A stretch of DNA of 20,297 nt from an uncultured Lentisphaeria bacterium (GTDB lineage Bacteria; Verrucomicrobiota; Lentisphaeria; Victivallales; Victivallaceae): positions 1 to 20,297 of the forward strand of contig CAIJKT010000582.1 of NCBI GenBank assembly GCA_903821255.1, given 5' to 3'. The notes below the pieces were generated by a model. The model did no database searches, was not told where the DNA came from, and saw only the letters and a list, made by a program, of their open reading frames with translations. Position 1 is the first letter of the stretch; every line of letters begins with the position of its first letter. The position numbers and the translations under genes were made by a program. Positions 1 through 6,506 of this stretch are shown here, piece after piece.

Positions 1-43
1 CTGTCAGTCGGATCGAAAAAATCCAATCCACAATCCTACTCGT

Positions 44-76
44 CTATTTTTAAATTTTCAGCCGCGCAGAGTATAA
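44..76 (+). repeat. 33-bp direct repeat, copy 1
   Basis: The stretch from CTATTTTTAAATTTTCAG to GCAGAGTATAA matches 4339-4371 at 31 of 33 positions in the same orientation. The differences are at 49 (T versus G) and 65 (C versus T). The two copies bracket the giant repeat protein gene. It could be a dispersed intergenic repeat, a conserved promoter/operator element, or a footprint of recombination. The sequence alone does not decide between these. Confidence 0.75.
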
Positions 77-114
77 CGGCAGGCAATCCATGAAAATACA
101 GTAAGCGATGAAAA

Positions 115-131
115 CGATAGTAATACTATCG
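115..131. promoter_or_regulatory. perfect 7-bp-arm inverted repeat, loop of 3
   Basis: CGATAGT (115-121) and ACTATCG (125-131) are exact inverted repeats separated by AAT. The short loop and AT-rich arms fit an operator half-site pair or a weak hairpin. There is no T-tract, so a terminator role is not supported. Confidence 0.4.
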
Positions 132-143
132 AATAATAGATAA

Positions 144-157
144 AAAACCCGGGTTTT
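144..157. other. 14-bp perfect palindrome AAAACCCGGGTTTT
   Basis: The sequence is its own reverse complement, with T and G following on the + strand. It lies 149 bp before the start of the giant repeat protein gene. It could be the remnant of a bidirectional terminator for an upstream gene outside the window, or a protein-binding site. It has no unpaired loop bases, which is unlike a normal terminator. Confidence 0.35.
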
Positions 158-305
158 GTTGAGTAACTGGCTTGCAGAGTGTAATTTATGACCTTATGGT
201 AAATATAATGCAGTAGGTTTTTCATAGGAAAAGGGCCACAGCATATTTTTGTTATATTAAGATTTTTATTTTTTTATGTATTTCTTTAATCAGAAGGAGA
301 GAAAA

Positions 306-3300
306 ATGGCTTTTACCCCAATCGTATCATCTCAGACCGTGACCAGTGAAACCGTCGACGGAGAGCAAACCATCAGCAAAGGCGGCATCGCCAGCGGCAC
401 TACCATTGACGGCGGATATCAAACTATAGCATCCGGCGGCATCGCCAGCAGCACTATCATTGACGGCGGGCAGCAAACCATCAGCAAAGGCGGCAAAGCC
501 GGCAATACGGTTATCAACTCCTCCGGCTGGCAGGATGTTGCGTCCGGCGGACTGGCGAATTCCACCGTCATTAACTCCGGCGGTGAATTGTGGGTTGAAT
601 GCGGGGGCTCCGCCAGCGTGATTGATCAGCGGGCGGGCGGAGCAATCTATGCCACCACCAGCGCAAAAATCACCAGCGGCGCCAATACCCGCACCGACGG
701 CCATAGCGCGTTTTCCGTTATCAATGGCGTTGCCAGTAATTTTTTGCTGGAGAATGGCGGCGGACTGGAAGTATCGTCCGGACAATCCGCGGTTAATACG
801 ATAATCACTTCCGGCGGTTATCAGTATGTCTGGGGCGGCATGGCGAACAGTACTGCAATTAATAGCAGCGGTTTTCTGTATGTCTTTGACGGCGGCACGG
901 CCAGCAACACCATTATCAATGATGGCGGCAATATGAATCTGGGAGCGGAATGGTATCCCGAAGGCCGTGGAGGCAAGGCGAATTCCACTACGATTAATTC
1001 CGGCGGCATCCAGAATATTTCATCCGGCGGCACGGCAACCAATACTATAATCAATGAAGGCAGTCAGTTAGTTTATTCCGGCGGCACGGCCAGCAACACC
1101 ATTGTCAATTCAGGCGGGAGCATGTATCTGTGTTCCGGTGGAACGGCCTCCGGCGCACTGACGATTGACGGCGGGCATGTAACAATAGAATACAGCGATG
1201 ATTTGCAACCGGCAGCAATGGGTTTCAAGCTGGCCAATGCCCAGGCGGACGATACGCTTTTGACCATTCAGTCCGGCGTGGTCGGCGACATCAGCCACAC
1301 TGCCTTTACTCTGGACGTGAACAACACCGCGACCGGGACATATATTCTTGGTTCCGGCGCCGACCTTATCGGCATGGGCGGCGCAGTGTTCACGGTGAAG
1401 GATGACGGTCAGAATGTCAATGTAAAGGTCGGTTCCAGTTATACTTTTGCCGATGGCGATAAACTGTCACTCGTGCTGACCGATGCCGAGACAGACCAGT
1501 TAACGGCTGATTTCACCGCTGGCGGACTGCTGCCGGCTGTTCCGGCCGGTTTAAAGCGGACTGTCACTGGAAGCTCTGTTTTATTTGACTGGAGTGATGC
1601 TGCCGGCGCCACCAAGTATGATATTCTGGTTGATGACAATGCGGATTTCAGCAGTCCGGAATTCGAGGATTTGCCGGGACCCAGCCAGGCATCGACATCG
1701 CTTGCCGACGGCACCTATTACTGGCAGGTGCAGGCCTGTAATGCAGCCGGCCGCAGTGACTGGGCCGGCGGCGGCAGTTTCACAATTGGCGCGGATATAA
1801 CTCCGCCGTCCGTTCCGACTGGCTTGACGCAATTAATGGTCGGGAAAAAAGTGGCGCTTGACTGGGCGGACAGCACTGACGCGGGCGGCATTAAACGATA
1901 TGAGCTGCAAGGCGACAACCAGCCTGACCTTGGCGGCCAGTCGAATGACGCGCCTCTGTATGTAACCGAAAGTAAATACAGCATCACACTTCCGGACGGG
2001 ATGATTTACTGGCATGTGCGCGCCCAGGACAATGTCGGCAACTGGAGCGACTGGAGCGAGACCTCTTCATTTATGGTAGATCTCGCGCCGCCGACAGTTC
2101 CGACTGGATTGAAGGTGACACTCGAGGGAAGCACGCTTAATTATGACTGGAATGATTCGACGGATGCCAACGGCATCAAACAGTATGAAATTATGTCGGA
2201 CGACTCCGATTTAAGCAATCCGCTTGGAGCAGATCTGATTACTGTTACCGAAAGTGGCGCATCCATCCCCGACACAAACATCGGGACTGTCTACGGGAAG
2301 GTGCGCGCCCAGGACAATTCAGGCAAATGGAGCGCCTGGAGCAAACCTGTTTTATTAACTGTCACCGGCACGCTGGAGGCCAATGGCTCCGTCAGCGACT
2401 GGGTGGGTTCCACCGATGTTTATAAAATGACACTGACCAATGCCGGAACTTTGAATCTGAATCTGACCGGGTTGAGCGGGGACGCCAACCTGGCGCTGTT
2501 CGACGGCAAAGGCAAGCAGTTGAAAATATCTTCCGCCAAAGGACCTGCGGCGGAAAACATCAGCACGGCACTGTTCAAAGGCGATTATTACGTCAAGGTC
2601 ATCCCGGTCGGCAAAGCTGCCGATACCGACTACACGCTGACCAGTACTTTTGACCCATATCCGGATGATAACGCCGGAGATACTTCATCCTGGGCAAATG
2701 TCATTGGCGAACTCGAAGACGGGGTTGCTGTCGAACGCAACGACTGGACTGGTTTCGGCGATCCGGCTGACTACTATCGACTGAAGCTGACCAATGCCGG
2801 AGCTTTGAGCCTGAATCTGAATCTGATTGACTTGAGCGGTGACGCCAATCTGACGCTGCTGGATAGCAAAGGCAAGGTGTTGAAGACTTCTTCCACTAAA
2901 GGCCATATCGATGAAGCAATCGCCATATCTTTGCAGGCCGGTGATTATTTCGTTAAGGTTGCGCCTGCCGACCTCGGCAAGGGCACCGTTGACAACACCC
3001 GCTACAATCTGAGCAGCAAGGTTGATTATTTCCCTGAAGATAAAGTCGGCAATACTGCATCCGGGGCTGCTGTCATCGGGGAACTCGCCGACACGGTTAT
3101 TGTCGAACTGCCGGGATGGGTGGGGTTCGGCGATCCGGCGGACTACTATCGACTGACGCTGACCAATGCCGGATTTTTGAGCCTGAATCTGAATCAGATT
3201 GACTTGTCCGGAGACGCCAATCTGACGCTGCTGGATAAGAAAGGCAAGGTATTGATTGCTTCTTCCGCCAAAGGGCATAGCGATGAAGCAATCGCCATGG

Positions 3301-4211
3301 CTTTGCTGGCAGATGATTATTTTGTCAAGGTAGCCCCTGCTGACCTAGGGAAGGGCATCATTAACAACACCCACTATAATCTGAGCAGCACGGTTAATTA
3401 TTTTCCTGAAGATAAAGTCGGTAATACTGCGTCCGTGGCTGCTGTCATCGGGGAACTCGCCGACAAAATTATTGTCGAATGCAAGGACTGGACGGGGTTC
3501 GGCGATCCGGCGGACTACTATCGACTGACGCTGACCACAGCCGGAGCGTTAAACCTGAACCTGACTGGTTTAAGCGGCGACGCGAACCTGACGCTGCTGG
3601 ATAGCAAAGGCAAGGTGCTGAAAACATCCGCAAATATAAGCCGTGCCGATGAACTAATCGCCGCGGCTTTGGCCGCCGGTGATTATCTCGTAAAAGTCGC
3701 CCCTGCCGACCTCGGCAAGGGCACCGGCAGCAACACGGATTATACGCTGCGCTGCATGGTTGATTATTCCACGGGCGATCCCTTTGCTACAGCCGTCGAA
3801 CTCACTTCGAGCGGGGCAACTCAAGGCTTTTTGGGTTTCGGCAACACGGAAGATTATTACAAATTTGAAGTACTGTCGAACGGCGCAACCGTAACCGGCG
3901 GTTTGAACGGATTTAATTCAGACGTCAATCTCTATGTTTATGACTCCAAACATAAACTGTTGGCGTCTTCGACCAAATCCGGATTGACTCCCGAGTCAAT
4001 GGACAGCGGCGTCGGAAAAGTTGCTGCCGGTACATATTATGTAAAGGTGATGCTGGCGGGAACCGCCGCCACCGGGTACGAACTGGATTTCAATCTTGAC
4101 CAGGCCATCAGCCGGCAAATTATCGGCGCAGCCGGTCCGTTGACCGGCAGTGCGGATACCGGACTGACCGGCGATCCGCTGAAGAAAAGCAGCGGACTGC
4201 TGGCCGGTTAA
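306..4211 (+). CDS. giant surface-type protein: strand-loop-strand repeats, FN3-like and PPC-like domains
   Basis: Start is ATG 306, six bases after AAGGAG (294-299). An in-frame ATG at 276 lacks a ribosome site. The 1301-residue product begins with about 13 repeats of roughly 20 residues (about 10-300) of the form GGxAxxTxIxxGG, as in AIDA-type autotransporter passengers. Three FN3-like domains follow (about 405-500, 497-592, 593-688), with W-containing motifs such as DNVGNWSDWS. Five PPC-like beta-sandwich units follow (starting near 688, 787, 910, 1034 and 1154), with GDANLTLLDxKGK and GDYxVKVAP motifs. No N-terminal signal peptide, transmembrane segment or C-terminal autotransporter barrel is visible, so the export route is unclear. 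Domain types predict an extracellular adhesive or carbohydrate-contacting protein; this is inference. It is transcribed alone, with a hairpin after its stop codon. Confidence 0.85.
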   Translation: MAFTPIVSSQTVTSETVDGEQTISKGGIASGTTIDGGYQTIASGGIASSTIIDGGQQTISKGGKAGNTVINSSGWQDVASGGLANSTVINSGGELWVECGGSASVIDQRAGGAIYATTSAKITSGANTRTDGHSAFSVINGVASNFLLENGGGLEVSSGQSAVNTIITSGGYQYVWGGMANSTAINSSGFLYVFDGGTASNTIINDGGNMNLGAEWYPEGRGGKANSTTINSGGIQNISSGGTATNTIINEGSQLVYSGGTASNTIVNSGGSMYLCSGGTASGALTIDGGHVTIEYSDDLQPAAMGFKLANAQADDTLLTIQSGVVGDISHTAFTLDVNNTATGTYILGSGADLIGMGGAVFTVKDDGQNVNVKVGSSYTFADGDKLSLVLTDAETDQLTADFTAGGLLPAVPAGLKRTVTGSSVLFDWSDAAGATKYDILVDDNADFSSPEFEDLPGPSQASTSLADGTYYWQVQACNAAGRSDWAGGGSFTIGADITPPSVPTGLTQLMVGKKVALDWADSTDAGGIKRYELQGDNQPDLGGQSNDAPLYVTESKYSITLPDGMIYWHVRAQDNVGNWSDWSETSSFMVDLAPPTVPTGLKVTLEGSTLNYDWNDSTDANGIKQYEIMSDDSDLSNPLGADLITVTESGASIPDTNIGTVYGKVRAQDNSGKWSAWSKPVLLTVTGTLEANGSVSDWVGSTDVYKMTLTNAGTLNLNLTGLSGDANLALFDGKGKQLKISSAKGPAAENISTALFKGDYYVKVIPVGKAADTDYTLTSTFDPYPDDNAGDTSSWANVIGELEDGVAVERNDWTGFGDPADYYRLKLTNAGALSLNLNLIDLSGDANLTLLDSKGKVLKTSSTKGHIDEAIAISLQAGDYFVKVAPADLGKGTVDNTRYNLSSKVDYFPEDKVGNTASGAAVIGELADTVIVELPGWVGFGDPADYYRLTLTNAGFLSLNLNQIDLSGDANLTLLDKKGKVLIASSAKGHSDEAIAMALLADDYFVKVAPADLGKGIINNTHYNLSSTVNYFPEDKVGNTASVAAVIGELADKIIVECKDWTGFGDPADYYRLTLTTAGALNLNLTGLSGDANLTLLDSKGKVLKTSANISRADELIAAALAAGDYLVKVAPADLGKGTGSNTDYTLRCMVDYSTGDPFATAVELTSSGATQGFLGFGNTEDYYKFEVLSNGATVTGGLNGFNSDVNLYVYDSKHKLLASSTKSGLTPESMDSGVGKVAAGTYYVKVMLAGTAATGYELDFNLDQAISRQIIGAAGPLTGSADTGLTGDPLKKSSGLLAG
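2668..3768 (+). repeat. tandem PPC-coding repeat, 372-bp period
   Basis: Units 2, 3 and 4 of the PPC-like region are in exact register. The landmark TTCGGCGATCCGGC occurs near 2754, 3126 and 3498, twice 372 bp (124 codons) apart. Long stretches of units 2 and 3 are nearly identical at nucleotide level, including silent positions, for example from GATCCGG to the GATGAAGCAATCGCCAT word. This points to recent tandem duplication or gene conversion inside the gene. Unit 1 and unit 5 are more diverged. Confidence 0.8.
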
Positions 4212-4231
4212 TCCTACAAACCGTCGATTAA

Positions 4232-4273
4232 ACCGGATCGCAATCTTAACGCAAGTAAAGATTGCGATTCGGT
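4232..4273 (+). terminator. long hairpin after the giant repeat protein gene
   Basis: A 16-bp stem (4232-4247 with 4258-4273, one G-T wobble) encloses a 10-base loop and begins 20 bases after the stop codon. The stem carries GGATCGCAATCTT against AAGATTGCGATTC. It is followed by AAAAATA rather than a T-run, so it is not a classical intrinsic terminator for the + strand. It may stabilise the transcript end or act with a termination factor. Confidence 0.5.
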
Positions 4274-4338
4274 AAAAATACGGACAATCCTGCGCAACTG
4301 CGGAATACAGGTTAAAATCCTGTCAAAGTATGAACACG

Positions 4339-4371
4339 CTATTGTTAAATTTTCAGCCGTGCAGAGTATAA
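4339..4371 (+). repeat. 33-bp direct repeat, copy 2
   Basis: This is the second copy of the element at 44-76, with 31 of 33 positions identical. It lies 137 bp before the start codon of the GntR/LacI-type gene and ends in TATAAT (4367-4372). The final TATAA could be a -10 box, but a matching -35 at normal spacing is poor, and the better promoter lies downstream at 4436-4464. Confidence 0.75.
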
Positions 4372-4435
4372 TTGCCTGAATCCTGGCTGCCGCCCAATTA
4401 TTTTTTGAAATTTTGCCTGCAAAATGTGATTTCGC

Positions 4436-4464
4436 TTGACAAAAATGGCAGTATACAGTATAAT
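4436..4464 (+). promoter_or_regulatory. consensus sigma70-type promoter of the regulator-led cluster
   Basis: TTGACA (4436-4441) and TATAAT (4459-4464) are both exact consensus hexamers and are separated by exactly 17 bp. Predicted transcription start is about 4471, inside the 18-bp palindrome. So strong a promoter in front of a regulator gene implies that it must normally be held in check. Confidence 0.9.
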
Positions 4465-4468
4465 CAGT

Positions 4469-4486
4469 GTTATGGTTAACCATAAC
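4469..4486. promoter_or_regulatory. 18-bp perfect palindromic operator
   Basis: GTTATGGTTAACCATAAC is identical to its reverse complement. It starts 5 bp after the -10 box and covers the predicted transcription start, ending 21 bp before the start codon of the GntR/LacI-type gene. Position and symmetry fit an operator for a dimeric repressor, most likely the product of that gene. A loosely related gapped word (GGTTAAAGCCATAAC) occurs inside the gene at 4642-4656. No second perfect copy was seen in the window. Confidence 0.85.
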
Positions 4487-4507
4487 TAAATTTAAAGAGA
4501 GATTAAG

Positions 4508-5581
4508 ATGAGCATTCCTGCATATCAACAGATAAAGGATATTTTAAAGGAAGAGATCAAGCAGGGGAAGTACAAGCCCGGCGATGCGCTGCCTTCGGTT
4601 AATCAATTGGCCAAAGTGTTTTCCACCAGCCGCAATACTTCGGTTAAAGCCATAACTGACCTGGTTCACGAAGGCATAGTATATACTGTACAGGGGAAAG
4701 GGACGGTAGTAAGCGATTTCCGGAAAGAAATAGCCAATGCGGCATCCGGGAGGAAAAGAAACTCCTCCGTACCCTGCATCGGGATTCTGCTGGCGGATTT
4801 TGATAATATCGACCATCCCTATATGGCGAAGATCATCAAAGGGATATCTGAAAAAACAAAAATTATAAAATGTAATATGAAGATATTCTGCATCAGCAAT
4901 TACTCGATCAACGATTTTATTCATAATGAAGATTTCGACGGACTTATCGTACTGACCGAACTGCCGCAGAGTTCAGTTTTTCTGCTCAGGCAGAACAAGA
5001 TACCTTTTGTACTGGCGAACAATGATATTTACGGAGAAGAGTTATTCAGCGTAACGGTGGATAATTTCAGAGCCACCTGTGAAGCCGTTAAATATTTTTA
5101 TAATTTAGGGCATAAGAAGATATGCGTGCTGGCCGGTCCGCACTATGCCAGAAGCACTCCCATCAGTTATGCCGCATATAAGTATGCCATGAATGAACTA
5201 AACCTTGAAGTCAATGAAAGTTTCTTCAAATCATGCGAATATGGCGAAGACGGCGGTTACGCCGCGTTCTCCAGTTTAATTCAATCCGGCAAAATACCGA
5301 CGGCGGTTTTCGCGCTGGAAGATTATATCGCCTGCGGCGCAATCAAAGCGGCGGCCGAAAATTCACTGAAAGTTCCCGGAGACCTGTCAATCATCGGCAA
5401 CGGCAATATGCTCAACGGATCAGCAACCTTCGCCTTAACCACTTTTAACAACAAACTGGATGAACTCGGCGGATTATGCCTGGAATTATTGGACCGGCAA
5501 CTGAAAAAAGAGCCGGTGAAAAACCATAAAATAAGTTTGAAACCAGAATTGATAGTCAGAGGTTCGTGCGCAAAAAGGTAA
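4508..5581 (+). CDS. GntR-type HTH / LacI-type sugar-binding hybrid transcription regulator
   Basis: A 357-aa sugar-responsive repressor in the style of AraR. Residues 4-70 form a GntR winged helix-turn-helix, with IKQGKYKPGDALPSVNQLAKVF, SRNTSVKAITDLVHEGI and the wing VQGKGTVV. Residues about 88-355 form a periplasmic-binding-protein-like effector domain, starting VPCIGILLADF and ending LKPELIVRGSC. Members of this architecture bind DNA as dimers and release it on sugar binding. ATG 4508 follows a purine-rich AAAGAGAG. The 18-bp palindrome over its own promoter predicts autorepression and control of the downstream genes. The effector is unknown, but the neighbours suggest an oligosaccharide breakdown product. 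Confidence 0.9.
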   Translation: MSIPAYQQIKDILKEEIKQGKYKPGDALPSVNQLAKVFSTSRNTSVKAITDLVHEGIVYTVQGKGTVVSDFRKEIANAASGRKRNSSVPCIGILLADFDNIDHPYMAKIIKGISEKTKIIKCNMKIFCISNYSINDFIHNEDFDGLIVLTELPQSSVFLLRQNKIPFVLANNDIYGEELFSVTVDNFRATCEAVKYFYNLGHKKICVLAGPHYARSTPISYAAYKYAMNELNLEVNESFFKSCEYGEDGGYAAFSSLIQSGKIPTAVFALEDYIACGAIKAAAENSLKVPGDLSIIGNGNMLNGSATFALTTFNNKLDELGGLCLELLDRQLKKEPVKNHKISLKPELIVRGSCAKR

Positions 5582-5616
5582 TTTTATAATCGTAAAATCA
5601 ACACAAGGAGATCAAC

Positions 5617-6399
5617 ATGAAAACAGGAAGCAGAAGATTCACGGCAAATTCAGGGAATTTTACACTCATCGAATTGCTCATCGTGATCGCCATCATCGCC
5701 ATCCTCGCCGGAATGCTGCTCCCGGCGCTGAATAAAGCGAGGGAAAAAGCACGGACAGCGGAATGCGCGAACAATCTTAAACAATTCGGGCAGGCGTTCA
5801 TGTTATACATCAATGACAACAACGATAATCTGCCGGTAGGAAGAACTTACGGCCCAACCGCGATGTATTGGAACAGAGCGGCACAGGGCGAGGGATATCT
5901 CCAGCCGTATCTTAAAACGGTTGCCGCCGGCGTCGGGATATATTATGGACATGTGACCGCGACAGCCCGCTATCCGATGTGCTGTCCTTCCCAGCCGGCG
6001 CCCGCCGCCGGAACTATATATACCTACGGCTATAACAATATCATTGCAAACTCAGGAGTAAGCAGCACATCGCCTTATCCGATTACTAAACAAATTCTGA
6101 GAAAAGTGAGCGCGTTCAAGAAGTCCTCGCAAACGTGTTTAGTCGCTGACAGCTTTAATACTGCGAACGGGCCGTATGCGGATATGTCGCTGCAGACCGG
6201 CAACTACCCGGTCGGCTATCGTCACGGCGGCGGCGGCAGCGCATTTAAAAACAGCGCCAATATAGTCTTTGTGGAGGGACACGTTGAGGGCCGTAAGTTC
6301 GGCACCATTCCGGATGCCTATTCGCCGGGATATACAAATTCGCAGACAAAATCCTATTTCTGGAGCCCGTTCTCGGTCGATCCGGCCACAATTCAATAA
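5617..6399 (+). CDS. type II/IV pseudopilin-like protein (prepilin N-terminus, H-X-DG-like end)
   Basis: A 260-aa protein with a class III (prepilin) leader. After a short basic segment comes [32 protein letters not shown], with Phe15 as predicted residue +1 and Glu19 as +5. The residue before the cut is Asn14, with Gly13 one position earlier, where prepilin peptidases usually want Gly at -1. A single N-terminal helix precedes a globular domain that ends in [17 protein letters not shown] and EGH (His203, Glu220-Gly221), a version of the H-X9-DG ending seen in planctomycete and lentisphaere pseudopilins. AAGGAG (5605-5610) is six bases before ATG 5617. It lies 35 bp after the regulator gene, probably co-transcribed. 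Its location among glycosidase genes suggests a role at the cell surface in polymer binding or secretion, but this is inferred only. Confidence 0.85.
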   Translation: MKTGSRRFTANSGNFTLIELLIVIAIIAILAGMLLPALNKAREKARTAECANNLKQFGQAFMLYINDNNDNLPVGRTYGPTAMYWNRAAQGEGYLQPYLKTVAAGVGIYYGHVTATARYPMCCPSQPAPAAGTIYTYGYNNIIANSGVSSTSPYPITKQILRKVSAFKKSSQTCLVADSFNTANGPYADMSLQTGNYPVGYRHGGGGSAFKNSANIVFVEGHVEGRKFGTIPDAYSPGYTNSQTKSYFWSPFSVDPATIQ

Positions 6400-6415
6400 A
6401 ATAAATATATCAGAC

Positions 6416-6442
6416 GCGCCCGGGTTTTAAAATGCCGGGCGC
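6416..6442 (+). terminator. GC-rich stem-loop after the pseudopilin gene
   Basis: GCGCCCGG (6416-6423) pairs perfectly with CCGGGCGC (6435-6442) around an 11-base AT-rich loop, 17 bases after the stop codon. No T-run follows. It may be a partial terminator or a processing/stability element that lowers expression of downstream genes relative to the pseudopilin. Confidence 0.5.
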
Positions 6443-6506
6443 ACTCTGAGAACCATTCCTGACTTCCTGAAAAAAATCATTTGCTGTCTTAAAACTTGAG
6501 GTTTTG

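Larger units (their letters stand above)
1..305. other. intergenic leader upstream of the giant repeat protein gene
   Basis: No convincing coding region is visible on either strand in this stretch. It contains the first copy of a 33-bp repeat (44-76), a small perfect hairpin (115-131), a 14-bp palindrome (144-157) and a TATAAT hexamer (204-209). No good -35 box lies 16-18 bp upstream of that hexamer, so the promoter of the downstream gene is not firmly located. The words GCAGAGTATAA (66-76) and GCAGAGTGTAAT (174-185) are near-copies of each other within this leader. Confidence 0.6.

Noticed and set aside
204..209. Promoter of the giant repeat protein at TATAAT 204-209
   Set aside because: No acceptable -35 hexamer or extended -10 TG at normal spacing, so it is left as a possibility in the leader note only.
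276..305. Extension of the giant repeat protein to ATG 276
   Set aside because: No ribosome site there, and the extension would read through the good AAGGAG that serves ATG 306.
306..1200. CRISPR-like or minisatellite array of about 60-bp repeats
   Set aside because: The periodicity is protein-level (GGxAxxTxIxxGG repeats). Nucleotide repeats are degenerate and there are no spacers.
2685..3278. 197-codon open frame on the - strand
   Set aside because: It mirrors the repetitive PPC coding region, repeats internally in the same register, and has no ribosome site. It is a shadow frame.
4214..4528. 104-codon - strand open frame across the control region
   Set aside because: It overlaps the hairpin, repeat, promoter and operator of the regulator gene and has no recognisable protein features.
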